A stretch of 64,000 bases of DNA. Source: Phytophthora quininea (taxonomy: Eukaryota; Oomycota; Peronosporomycetes; Peronosporales; Peronosporaceae). The stretch is taken from the NCBI GenBank assembly GCA_011947345.1, contig JAAVTG010000880.1, positions 36,419 to 100,418 of the forward strand. Direction: 5' to 3'. Below are positions 49,129 to 60,226 of the stretch, in pieces. Below the pieces are notes generated by a model. The model was not told the origin of the DNA, made no database searches, and was given only the letters and a program-made list of their open reading frames with translations. Numbering within the stretch: the first letter of the stretch is position 1; every line of letters begins with the position of its first letter. The translations under genes and the position numbers were made by a program.

Positions 49129-50863
49129 CTACAGACGACTCTGAGCGGCCTTCATCTTCTCGTTCTGGCGAATCTGCAGCAGGCGTCGAAGGATTTTGCC
49201 CGACAGGCTCTTGGGGATGACGTCGATGAACTCGACCTCCCGCACACGCTTGTAGCCCGTCACTTTGCCGGCCACGTAGTCCATCAGCTCTTGCTCGGAC
49301 AGCGTCTCGCCCTCCTTCAGCACTACAAAAGCCTTTGGGATTTCCTCGCCCGTCACTGGGTCAAAACCACGGACGCAGCCAGAGTCCGCTACCTTCGGAT
49401 GCGAGTTGACCACGTCCTCGACCTCTGCGGGGGCCACTTGGTGACCCTTGTACTTGATGAGCTCCTTCAGACGGTCGACGATGAAGATATAGCCGTCGTC
49501 GTCAATGTACCCGACGTCTCCCGTGCGGATAAACCCGTCCTCGGTGAACGTGACGCGGTTCGCCTCCGGGTTCTTGTAGTACCCCTTCATAAGGCAAGGG
49601 GTGCGAAACAACAACTCACCGGTCTTGTTCGCCGGTAGATCCTCGTCCGTCTCTAAGTCCTTCACCTTCATCTCCGTGTTCGGGTGCAACGTGCCAGACG
49701 CGCCGTCCCGAAGCGCATTCGGGTATGAGCTGGTAGCACATCCGGCAAACTCCGTCATGCCGTAACCCTGTAGCACTTGAATTCCGAGGCGGTTCAGCAC
49801 TGCATGCTCCACCTCTTTTCCAAGCGGTGCTCCTCCAGAACCGACGTGGGTCACGTGAGAGAGATCGTACTTGTCCACAATGGGGTGCTTGGCCAGGAAC
49901 GTCACCAGTGGCGGGGCGAGATTGAGCTTGGGCATTTGTACTTGACCACCGTACTGAGGAATGTTTCCGGGTCGAACCCGGGCAGAACTACCGTCGTGAC
50001 ACCCTTGTAGATCGTCACGTGGAAGATCATGGTCGCCATGATGTGGAAGAACGGCAGCATGCCCAACGCATACTTGAGCTCGGCTTCTCGGTACGCTGGA
50101 AGGATCCCGCAAGCGTACATCGCTCTAGCAGTCAGCTCCACACCCTTCGGTCGGCCGGTCGTACCACTCGAAAATGGCAACGTCACCACTTGATTCGTGT
50201 CGATAGGCGGCAGGTTCGGGAACGGCAAGTCCTTTGCGATCAAACCTTCGATCGACTGGAGACCGGACGGTCCGTCTGCTTGGCCAAGCGTGTAGACTTG
50301 GTTGAGCGGCACACCACGAAGGCCAGCAGCCTCCACTGCCACCTTTGTGAACTTTTTGTGCGAGATCACCGCCACCGCCTACCACAACATGGTCAGTTTG
50401 CTAGAGTCAAACTCTCATGGACTGTCAACGTACCTCTGCGATTTCAATCTGGTCGGCCAGTTCCCTGCCGTTAAACAATGGCGAGGACGGCGAGCAGACC
50501 GCCCCCAGTCGGTTCAGCGCCAGGAACACCACCACATACTCGAGGCAGTTGAAGGAGTGCAAGATCACAATCTACACCTCGTCGAACAAGGTTAGTTGAG
50601 TTTTGAAAGTCTACAGGCACAACCACCAGCAAGCAAAACTCTGTCACGAAACGTACGTCTCCCTTCTTCAATCCGTTGGCCGCCAGACCGGCACACACTT
50701 GCTTTGCTTGACGCAACACGTCCGCGAAAGTCAGCGTCCGCTCAGTGATGCCGTCGATGAAGGCGGGCTTGTCCCCATGGTTTTGGGCATGCTCCTCCAG
50801 CTTCTTCCAGATCGAGGCGTCTTCTGGAATGGGCAGATCTGGGTGCTTGGAGCGGAAGATCAT
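49129..50863 (-). CDS. 4CL-like acyl-CoA synthetase ACS5, predicted peroxisomal
   Basis: Starts MIFRSKHPDLPIPEDASIW and ends KMKAAQSRL, a PTS1. Very close to ACS3 over its length: [57 protein letters not shown] and [12 protein letters not shown]. Introns lie at about 50654-50576 and about 50429-50380, matching ACS3. One apparent 1-nt shift occurs near 49937 just before LNLAPPLVTFLAKHP. With ACS3 it forms the most recent pair in the array. The start is confirmed by paralogue alignment and a core promoter just upstream. Confidence 0.94.
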
Positions 50864-50888
50864 CGCGGACGGAGTGCTGCTTGGCTCG

Positions 50889-50906
50889 CAAATGCAGGAA
50901 TGACAC
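50889..50906 (-). promoter_or_regulatory. Oomycete core promoter for ACS5
   Basis: On the minus strand GTCATTCCTGCATTTG fits the initiator TCATTCC followed by CATTT, about 26 bp before the ATG. Confidence 0.6.
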
Positions 50907-51171
50907 CAAGTGTTAAACGGAAGATGGTTGTCAGAAATCGCAACGGTTATGTCCGAAAATCGTATTTTGGCCAATGAAAACATGGGAACGAAGTTGAAGC
51001 TTTGATTCTTCAAGAGTTGAGTCGACAGTTGAGCAGCACTCTCCGCTTGGCCAAGAAGCGCGTACACCGTCGGGATGACGTCGATGTACGTGCTGTCAAC
51101 GTGTCCTTCTCCTGGGTCTTCTGGTTGATTTTCGAGACTTGTTCTTTGTATTGTTCGTTGACGTCTACTGT

Positions 51172-51546
51172 TTACGGGCCAAAGAGGGTCGTGCCGACGT
51201 CGTCGACGATGTTGGAGACGTCGCAGCCCGCCGACATGAGGTCGACGCTTTCCTTGATGTTGTACGCAGTGCCGTTGATTGTCAGTTCGCAGTCGGGCAT
51301 GTCGGCGGTCTTGGCTTGCTTCAATAGTGCGTGACACGCGTCGCTCTTGCACATTGCGCGGAGCTGCTTCATGCTGGGCATGCCGGTGAACGAAGTCAGG
51401 TCGAAGTCGGAATCAAACGCGCACTTGGCGGCCTTGGGGGCCAGCGGTAGCATCGCGAAACTCAGCGAGACGGCCGAACACTCCTTAGCGTTGGCATAGC
51501 TGGCGATTGCGAGCCCGACGGAGGCGATGGCCACGGACGTCCTCAT
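51172..51546 (-). CDS. Elicitin-like secreted protein
   Basis: A protein of 124 residues. A signal peptide (MRTSVAIASVGLAIASYANA) is followed by a domain of about 100 residues with six cysteines in the order and near the spacing of elicitins: C-x18-C-x23-C-x4-C-x14-C-x21-C, against x23, x23, x4, x14, x23 in canonical elicitins. Conserved-looking parts are LRAMCKSDACHALL and PDCELTINGTAYNI. Elicitins are oomycete sterol- or lipid-binding extracellular proteins, some of which trigger plant defence; shorter first and last loops place this one with the elicitin-like group. No Ser/Thr-rich tail or GPI signal follows. The ATG at 51546 is chosen because it starts the signal peptide; the frame is open further upstream. 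Confidence 0.82.
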   Translation of the reverse strand: MRTSVAIASVGLAIASYANAKECSAVSLSFAMLPLAPKAAKCAFDSDFDLTSFTGMPSMKQLRAMCKSDACHALLKQAKTADMPDCELTINGTAYNIKESVDLMSAGCDVSNIVDDVGTTLFGP

Positions 51547-52475
51547 TCTCACGGCAGCGGTGTGACGTCTGCGGCGCAAAAGCTCAAATGGAACGTGCAT
51601 CATGCTGGAAAACGACCGATCCCAAGGAATTACGCTAGAGTTCACTATGCTCTATCTCCACGTGATTCCGCTCCAACTTGTCGAGTCCTCCATGCACCCA
51701 AAATCGCGGCAGTCATTGCTTGCGGTGTCGGTAAACTTCAGCCGACTTTACGATAAAGCTTACCATCCCAGCGCTCAGCACAGCTGTAGCTGGTTAATTC
51801 GAGAGGGAAAATCACCACCACAAAGACGCTTTATCAGCGCCACATCACCAGGGTACCGGATTCAGTAGGGACCCCAGGAAAATTGTTTGGCGACTGCAAC
51901 ACACGAAGACGGACGCAAGGAACTTCCATTTAGCCTGGTCACGTGGCATGAATCACTGCCCGCGGCTAGTATTATACCTCAGGAGGACGGTCAAGCCAAG
52001 AGACCCAAGACCGAATGTGCGGCACCTGGATTTGCTGTCGCTTGACGTGATCTTCCCGCCTTCAAACTGCTGGAAAGTCGTTGAAGATCGAGGTTTGGCA
52101 CCGCAAAAAAGTTTGCTCGAAAACAGCGTACTGGAAGGGTACCGCTGCAAGATCTCTTGGACATTCCCGACATACACAGCAACGACTCGTGCTGCTTTCT
52201 TTGGAGGAGGCAGCTTTTGGTTTAGAATGCGTTCGAACACTTCTGAGATCGAGCGAAAACATTGGCTCGGTTCGATTTGAATCGCTGTCCGATCGTCATC
52301 GTTCTCGTCTTCGTAAACGTCTGGGATCGCAGCCTGGATGGGAGCTGTACCGCTCGCCAATTGAAAGCGGCGATTGCAATCCCATTTCGATAGTCACGCT
52401 GTGTGTGCAACCACCGCGGCGGAAAAAGCTGTACAAATTATCTTTGCGATGGGAGAACTGCTGTGCCGCCCTCGG
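51547..52475. other. Divergent promoter region between two secreted-protein genes
   Basis: About 930 bp between the elicitin-like gene and the PLC-jacalin gene. An open frame runs upstream of the PLC start to 52081 but has no family features, and the signal peptide starts at 52504. No repeat or RNA gene seen. Confidence 0.5.
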
Positions 52476-52491
52476 GTTCATTCCGCAAAAT
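52476..52491 (+). promoter_or_regulatory. Oomycete core promoter for the PLC-jacalin gene
   Basis: GTTCATTCCGCAAAAT agrees with GCTCATTYYNCAWTTT at 13 of 16 positions and ends 12 bp before the ATG at 52504. It argues that the upstream open frame is not translated. Confidence 0.65.
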
Positions 52492-52503
52492 CGTTCGCTC
52501 GAC

Positions 52504-55467
52504 ATGAAGCTCCGTCGATTCGCGGCGTCGGTGGCGGTCGGCACAGTGGCTCTCACCTCCGTATCGGAGGTGCAGGCTCAAGAATGCAAAGCCGCCGACA
52601 AAATGTTCGGGTTCGTCGCCAAGATGCTGCCCACCGACTACGGAATCAACCTCTGCGTCGCGAATAACCTCGGCTCGGTCGGACTCGCAGCAGCCAGCAC
52701 CATTTTCAGCGGGTGCTCTTTACTTGACCTCAAAGACCTTGGCAAGGACCTCGAGCTGAACAACTTGATCGGTCTGTTCAAATCCATGGCCGCCACCCCC
52801 GCCGACATGTCCTCCATCCTTTACAAGTACATCTCTGGCCATACCTCGGAGACCGTGGATAATCTGTGCTCGACATTGAATGACGTCATCTCTCCGTGTG
52901 CGTCCAAGTTGATCCCGAAGCTGCTGCCAGTACTCCAGAAGGACGAAGTGTGCTGCTCCGAATTCAGCGACCTCATCGACCTCCTCAACTTGGTCGTCCC
53001 CAAGGACACCAACCCGAATTACTTCGTCGTGAACGAGGTGGTGGACGGACTAAACAGATTCTTGTGCTCCACCAAGGGCGACACGACCTGCGGCTTCGAC
53101 ATGTTCTCGCAGTTGTCGAGAATGTACACGGCCGAGACGTTCTCCTTGCTGGAGTCGATCATCCTTCCCTTCATCACGATTGGTGGCGGTGAGCAGTGCT
53201 CAGCCATGACAGGCGCGCCATACACCGACGTGGCGAACAAGAAGTCGGCCACCACTATCAACTACTCGTGCTGCATCCACCAGATGCGGCCGTTCATCCA
53301 GTCTTTCCAGAATGGCTTTGAGTATTTCTTCGGAGACCCCATTGTGGATATTCTCAACGGCATGATCGAGTTCCCGGACGATGTGGGCTTTGTCGACTCG
53401 GTTCCTGGCACGCAGACGTGTGTATTTGATGACAAGTGCGACGACCCAGACAACCTAGCAAGTGAACAGGACGCGACGCGAGAACCAGGATCCAAAACCC
53501 GGGCAAAAACGACCTCGTCGACACCGACTGCACGCCGGTGGACAAGTGCAACGCCGACAAGACTGTGTGTAGTAGTGTCTGTGATAGAGGCACCGTTGTG
53601 GTTCCGGAATGGCTCGGTTCAACGTTAGCATACCAGCGGAACTTGGCCAACAGCGGCCCGTTGTGTTTCGCGCAGGTCCCCGCCACGCACAACAGCGCCA
53701 TCACTCTAGCCGACGGCTACGGTAACCTCGATCAACTCAAGAACGCTAACTTGGATGCGGACAAGTGGTGGTCGTACCTCAAGACCAACAACCAGGTGCT
53801 GAGCTTGACTGACCAGCTGAAAATCGGCGTGCGCTTCATCGAGGTCGACACGCATTTCTTTCTGGGAGACTTCCACACCGCGCATTGCGGTAGTCTAGGT
53901 GGTGACTCACTAAAGGCGTTCTTCGATCAGTTCAATAGCCAGTTAGGCAAGTACGGCACCAACAGTTGGGATATCGACTTGCTAGGCTGCTTCCCGTCGG
54001 CCTCCAGTATCAAGGGAGGCGAGCAGGTTCTGACCAAGAACTCCATGGACGAAATCAAGGCGTGGTTGAACGAAAACCCGACCGAGTTTGTCTTCGTGTA
54101 CCTCGACACAGGAGCCGACATCAAACGACTCGACAAGTATGGAGACTTGGACACTCTGTTGACGGCCGCGTTCGGAGATTTGATCGTGCCGCTGAAGTCA
54201 CTTGAAGATTTGGCCACCGGCAAGTGGACTGGCGGTAATATCAACGAGTTCATCAACGCTGGCCACCAGGTCATTGTGCTAGCAAACCAAGCCACGGGAG
54301 TTGCGTACAATCTGTACGATTTCTGCGGCGGCAACAAGGAACTGACCGTCGAATTCATCGAGGATGTCCCCGACGCTAAGCGCCAGATCAACGGCTTGAC
54401 TATCTACAGCAACGAGTACTGGATCCGGACATGGTCGGAGCAGATCCGCTACATCTCGTTGTCACCTGCTGGTGCGTTGACGAGGAAGTTCCCGGTCTTC
54501 CTCGACGGCGAGTATCCCCAAGTATCTGCGTTGGAACCTCAACCTGGTCGCCATCGACAACGCTGACGTCGCTAAAATGGCGGCGCAGGTGTGGTCATGG
54601 GCCGACAAAGAACCGTCTACGACTGCAGAGGGCGCTTACGTCCTCATGGATACGGCTGGTCGCTGGGTGTCCAGCACCACCGCTCCGCAGACATCTAAGG
54701 CCTGTTGGGACAGCAAAGCGCTCGCTTGGTCCATCGTTGGCTTCAAGGAGGACTGCCCCACCGGAACGGTCTTCAAGGCGCCGAATGACGCCTACCAGAA
54801 CTACCTGCTCTCCTCGAAAATCGCCGAGCAGAAGATCACCGACACGTCGGTGGTTATCAACGCAACTTTGACGGTGGTGGGTGCACCAACGCCGAGGCCG
54901 TCAGAAATTGCCGTGGTCGACGGCAGTGGTTCTGCCCCCGCGCCAGCTCCGACACCTGCTCCAACACCAGCCCCGACAACTAAAAGACCCTCAGTTTCGG
55001 GAGCAGGTGTGAAATTGAGTGAAGGCTTCGGCGGGCCGCACGGCGAGCCGTTCTCAGATGAAGGTGAAGCCGTCTCCGGTCAAACGGTGACGTCGCTCAC
55101 ACTGCACGCCGGCGAGCGTGTCGACGGTCTTATCGTCGACGTCTCGGCCCCCACCGCTAAAACTTTCACCCACGGTGGAACCGGAGGCGACCCGCAGACA
55201 CTGACACTGGCCGCCGGTGAGTTCATCACGTCGATGGAGCTGCATTGGGGCAAGAAGGGCGGCCACACCCGCATCTTCTTCGCGAGTTTCGGTACGAGCG
55301 CAGGCAACACTTTGTCGGGAGGCACTCAGACCGACGACACGGATTCGGTGAAAGCTCCACCAGGGTATCAGTTGGGCGGCTTCTTCGGTAGGCAAGGTGA
55401 CGAGATCGACATGCTCGGTGCAGTGTGGACTAAAGTCCCGGCAACTACAACGAGACTTCGAGGATAG
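52504..55467 (+). CDS. Secreted PLC-like phosphodiesterase with C-terminal jacalin lectin domain
   Basis: About 987 residues. Signal peptide MKLRRFAASVAVGTVALTS; a Cys-rich N-terminal region of about 330 residues (no family recognised); a PI-PLC X-like catalytic domain with PATHNSAITLADGYGN (first His), IGVRFIEVDTHFFLGDF and FHTAHCG (second His); a Pro/Ala/Thr linker (PAPAPTPAPTPAPT) and a jacalin-type lectin domain (LSEGFGGPHGEPFSDEG, MLGAVWTKV). Apparent 1-nt shifts lie at 53492 and in the C-run at 54516-54519. The catalytic His residues suggest phosphodiesterase activity on lipid head groups or GPI-like substrates, and the lectin could anchor it to glycans; both are inferred. It converges on F-box copy 3, 63 bp apart. 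Confidence 0.87.
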
Positions 55468-55529
55468 AACGATTTATAAAACATGATCTCCGTTTTCTGC
55501 GTGCTCATTCTCCAACCCACGGCTTAATC

Positions 55530-57401
55530 TTACCACGGCATGCCCTCTCTTTCATCAAACACTTCAACTGGAGGTGGAGTTTCACCACGATTCACAAACA
55601 CAACATTGCGGTCTTTTCTTCGTCGTCCCAGCCAAACCAAACACTGGGTTCGGCATGGCTAGAGTACATGCCTAGCTCGATGATACTGTGGAAGCTAGTA
55701 CCATTGAATCCTTGTGACGTAAGTCGCAGACGCAGCGACGGGTGTCTTTCCTTGACCCGAGCGACTTGCTGCTTCAAACTCTTCAGGTAATTGACGCTCC
55801 AGTCCGCCTCGACATTCCTCAGATTCGCGTTCCTCAAGCGCAGCACAATCTTCTGCCTCAGCATTCGCAGCGCTCCCGGTTCCGTGTTGGCGACTTGCAC
55901 CAAGAGACTCATCACTGTATCATAGAACAAGAGGTCCCTACCAAAGCCCATGCCTCCCACGCAAATCTGAAACGTGCGTTGTCTTGTGAACTCGTCGGAC
56001 AGGCGATTTAGGAACTCAAACAGCCCCAAGCCGGTGCAACTCACCGGCCGCAGCTCCATAAAGTCAAGATACTTAAGTTTCGCTAGAGCAACAAGACCGC
56101 GGTCTGTAAACGTCAAAATCGGTCGATCGTTGGCTTGTCCGTCGATGACTTCCCACAGCGCTATTCGAGTGACAAGCGGGCAGTGTAGTGCCAGCGTCTC
56201 CCAGAAGTGGTCGTTGAAGATGTTCATTGGGACGGTTTCGTGCTCGGGGAAGTGGACAGCGTTGCGATTGAACGGGTCGCCCCGTTCATCTTCATCCAAC
56301 GGGTGATACAACGCAACCTCAATTTCTTCAAGCGCGGGACAGCCGCGGAGGGCGGTGCTAGCATCTGTCGCAGCATCTCCGTAGCCTGGACGGTCAACGG
56401 GGACAATATTATGCCCCACAAGCAAGTTCGCGTCCAAGTCACAGCCCAGGAAGTACTGGGGCCAATCCCAGAGCATGTTAATACCAAAGCAAAGCTTCGT
56501 GAGGCGTGGCTTAACATGTTCGCCAAACACACGGAAGTAGGCGTCCCCGAACGGAGCTACCACCCAGTTAAACTCGCGAAGATTAGTGCACGTCGCATTA
56601 AACTTCTCCCAATCTGCCAGAGTCAGCGGCCAGGCATCCTGGCAAGTGAGTCTGTCCATCTCGCACAAAGAGTGCTTGAACCCGTCGAGATATTCCACTT
56701 GCGGGCAGTACTCGACCACGTGAGCGAAAAACTTCTTGCAGGACTGGAAGCGCTTTGCTTCGTTGACCGTTGGCACCTTGAGTTGTTTTAATCCGCCGCG
56801 ACTTCCTTCCGAACGCCAACGTTGCAGAGCGGCGTAAACCGCCTCCATGAGCGGCTCCATTTCCTCTCCAGGACGAAGGCCCTGCAGTTCTTTGCCTGGT
56901 AGAATCAACGCCTCCAGTTCCACGCAGAACTTGGCAGCCGACTCGATAATGCTCTTCACCTGCAGTTTGCCACTAGGGAACGGCATTTCGGCCAGATCCA
57001 GACGGCGTAGGTTGGGTAGGTTCGCCATCACCGCGTCCCATCCAAACTCCAAAGTGTCCAGCGTCCTTGGAAGGCGACGGTGTCTCGTAAAATACTCTCC
57101 AAAGGCCCCAAACTCCCCATCGACACTCTAAATCCGTCACTTGCCGACCGCGTTCCAAAACGTTTCGACGCATGGCAAGAACTTCCTCTCGACTTGCGGT
57201 CTGGAAGCTAAAAGTTAATGTGGACTGCCGGAACTGTGCCGATAGTTCGCGGATCGCTCGGAACCAGGACGTGGAGACCAACGCCAGCACACGCATGTTT
57301 TCCGTCGGGAATCGACGCTTATCAGGCAGGATAGACTCATCGTAGTCGTGCACCGCGAAGCCCACGATGCTGGACACCAACGCCAACGGCAGCGTCTCCA
57401 T
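55530..57401 (-). CDS. F-box/LRR-like protein, family copy 3
   Basis: About 623 residues, starting METLPLALVSSIVGFAVHDY with ALVSTSWFRAIRELSAQF as the F-box-like pair. LRR-like segments: LPNLRRLDLAEMPF, CPQVEYLDGFKHSL, CPLVTRIALWEV. The family signature is LREFNWVVAPFGDAYF. Shifts lie near 57060 and in the T-run at 55614-55617; after the latter the frame continues as KDRNVVFVNRGETPPP and stops at 55530, which matches copy 6 (RDRNVTFVNRGDRS). It is closest to copies 4 and 6 and is head-to-head with copy 4, 80 bp apart. Confidence 0.8.
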
Positions 57402-57481
57402 TTCTCAAATCCAGACACTGTATGCTGTTTTAGTAAAGTTTTCAAGAAGTTTAGCTAAGTTTTAGAATAATCCAAAAGGTC

Positions 57482-59442
57482 ATGATCCAGTTGCTGCCCC
57501 AGCCGTTGCTCAAGCTCGTGCTGAGCTTCGCTGTGTCTGGATATGACACGGGGCTCCACCCACTTGGACAATCTCCCCACAGACGTAGCGGTGTCGCGTC
57601 CGGTGCGCTCAAAGAGCTTCAGACCGTCTGCAAGGCCTGGCTACCTCCACTTCGTGCCGTATTGGGGCAGTACAACCACAAGATCCTGACTTTGACGTTG
57701 AGAACGACGTCGACAGAGGAGCTACGGCAAATACATCACAAAGTGGAGACTGCAGGGGCCCAAGTGATGGAGATCTACGTCTCGATCGAGCCCAGCTACG
57801 ACTTTCAAGCTGCTGTCGAGGCTGCGGACGTTGACTGGTCTGCCATCTTTCAAAAGCTCCCAGGACTCAAGTTTCTGGATCTCACAAAGATCAATTTCAA
57901 AAGTCGCCATTTAGTTGCTGCTCTAGACGCAGTTGCAACGCATTGTCTTGAGTTAGAGGGTTTGCTGCTGCCATATCAAGCCTATGGCGTCGAGGAAGCA
58001 GAGATCCAATTCGTGATATCGAAATTGTATGCAGCACTGAAGAGATGGAGGGTTTTAGGGAATTGCGGTGGTCTTCGCCGACTTAGTGTCCCGACACGGA
58101 TGATCAAACCTTCGGTTCAGGCGTGCAGAGAGTTTTTCGGGAATGTAGCAGCGCATTGTCCGTTGGTAGAGTATCTTGATGGCTACAAGGCGTCTCTCTC
58201 TACTGACGGCCACTGCGGGGTCAGAGATAGTTGGCTGCTCACCATTGAGGACTGGGGACAATTTAACGCCGTGTGCACGAACCTACGCGAGTTCAATTGG
58301 GTTATCGCACCGTTTGGAGACCCCTACTTCCGCGTCTTTGGAGAATACGTGAAACCTCAGCTGAAGACGTTGACGTTCGCAGTTAGCATGTTTTGGAACT
58401 GGAACTGGTATTTTATTGACACGAGTGAAGCTGCTGGAGCTCTTCCTGATGTCGACTGGAAAGAGGAGTATTGTGAGCGTCCTGGATACGGCTCCCTGGC
58501 AACAGATCCGGGTGCTGCGCTTCGAGGCTGTCCTTCGCTAGAGACATTGAAGGTAATTCTGTATCATCCTGTGGATGAGGACTTTTAGTAGATCCGTATG
58601 TACACGATATCAGCGGCTTTCGAGATGAAGAGATGCTCAACCAAGATGCGTTTGGCGACAACTTTTGCGAGATGCTAGCAACACACTGTCCATTCCTAAC
58701 GTCTTTGATCATTGAGGAGGTTGCGGAGCTGTACAACGCGTTGGAAATGAAACCCATTTCGACGTTTACTGATCAGGGCCTTATGGCGCTGAGTCGGCTC
58801 AAGTATCTCCAATCGGTGGAGCTCCGAAGCATCAACTGCACAGGTAAGGGGCTTCTAAATTTCCTCAATGGTTTATCCGACGACTTCGTTGGGAACCGCA
58901 CGTTTGAGATCTATGTTGGGGGAAGTTCGAGCGAGTCGGAGATGACATTTTACGACGTAGTGAAAGAATTGCTGCAAGAACTAGCGCAGATTACTGATGC
59001 TTCATGCACCCGCCGAAAGTTTGCACTTCGTATTCAAAACTGGAGCTACAATTCAAACCACGAGGTCGAGCGAAGCTGGAGCGAGACGTATTTGAACGAG
59101 TTGCGGCAGTTAATGAAACAAGTGGAAGCTGCTCATCCGTCCCTGCGTCAACACGTCGTAACAATGGATCGACGTGGGAATGCATTTATGAGAATGGCCG
59201 AGTTTGGCATCTACTCGATGCACACGGATAGTAAGTATTACGACTGGGAAGATTGGGAAGCGTTGCACGAGTCATCATCTACCGCAAAAATCACGTTTGC
59301 TGACAGAGAGCGCATGGACAACGATAATGCCGGCGAGTTTGAAGAAGAATACCCTATGCTGGCGGGCGACTTCTACGATGACGAGGGGATCGATCCTGAC
59401 GAGGACTTTGACGGCGATAATGACAGCGACTTTGAAATGTAG
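57482..59442 (+). CDS. F-box/LRR-like protein, family copy 4
   Basis: About 653 residues. Start MIQLLPQPLLKLVLSFAVSG with LQTVCKAWLPPLRAVLG; LRR-like parts LPGLKFLDLTKINFKS and CPLVEYLDGYKASL; signature LREFNWVIAPFGDPYF; then TFTDQGLMALSRLKYLQSVE. One 1-nt shift lies in the T-run at 58583-58586. The C-terminus is acidic (EEYPMLAGDFYDDEGIDPDE). Same family as the neighbours; it follows copy 3 in head-to-head orientation, which suggests an inverted duplication. Confidence 0.8.
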
Positions 59443-59519
59443 CACACTGATTGTGTTGGTTTATGGTGACTAATTTCAATATTTTACCGTAATGATGGGA
59501 GTCGACGAGTTATTGATCT

Positions 59520-60153
59520 CTTTCACTGGGTGGTCGTTCCATTCGGCGACCCCAACTTTCGTGTGTTTGGGAAATACACAAAACCCCACTTGAAAGAGCT
59601 GTCGTTTGGGGTCGGCAGTGGATGGGATTGGTGTTGGAACTTCCACGATACAAGTGACCCTGCTGGCCCAATACCAGACAACTGGGAGAAAAATATTGTG
59701 TGTGAACGACCAGGATATGGACCACCAAGTGCCGTCCTCAAGGCCTGCCCCTTCCTGTAGACAGTAAAGATTCAGATACACCACCTCGAGGGTCTTGCTC
59801 GCCGTAATACTGATGCAGAATATTCGCCTGTGGACGAAAATGTATTCGACAACCACTTCTTCGAAACATTGGCCTCAAATTGCCCCATGGTGTCAACCGT
59901 TGCTGTTCACGAGACAGCGAAGCGCTACTCCACAACAGCTTTGATACCGATTCAGACATTTACAGACCGAGGATTCATGGCTCTCACTAAGCTAAAATAC
60001 CTTCAGTCGCTGCAACTTCGAAGCGTCAACTGCATTGGCGAAGGTTTATTCGTTCTTCTGAACAATTTATCGAGCGAATTCACTGGGAACCGCGCGTCGC
60101 TACGGCAACATGTTATCGTGAAAAATCTCGTCAGGAGCGACAACAACGTTTAA
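59520..60153 (+). pseudogene. F-box/LRR-like family copy 5, truncated
   Basis: It begins inside the signature (FHWVVVPFGDPNFRVFG) with the whole N-terminal half missing, has an in-frame stop after VLKACPFL near 59758, continues with FTDRGFMALTKLKYLQSLQ, and jumps from SSEFTGNR directly to SLRQHVIVKN, skipping about 245 bp present in copy 4. Loss at both the 5' side and the middle marks it as a pseudogene. Confidence 0.88.
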
Positions 60154-60226
60154 CAATTTTAAAAGTGCGGATATGGCTACACGTTCAATAAAACCTGTTT
60201 TGTTCTTCGAACTGAATCAAAAGAAA

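Noticed and set aside
30672..50863. Calling the frame-broken synthetases pseudogenes
   Set aside because: The breaks are single-base changes in short runs with all catalytic motifs intact, the same pattern as in housekeeping genes in the window.
52081..52503. In-frame upstream extension of the PLC-jacalin gene
   Set aside because: A core promoter ends 12 bp before the ATG at 52504 and a normal signal peptide starts there.
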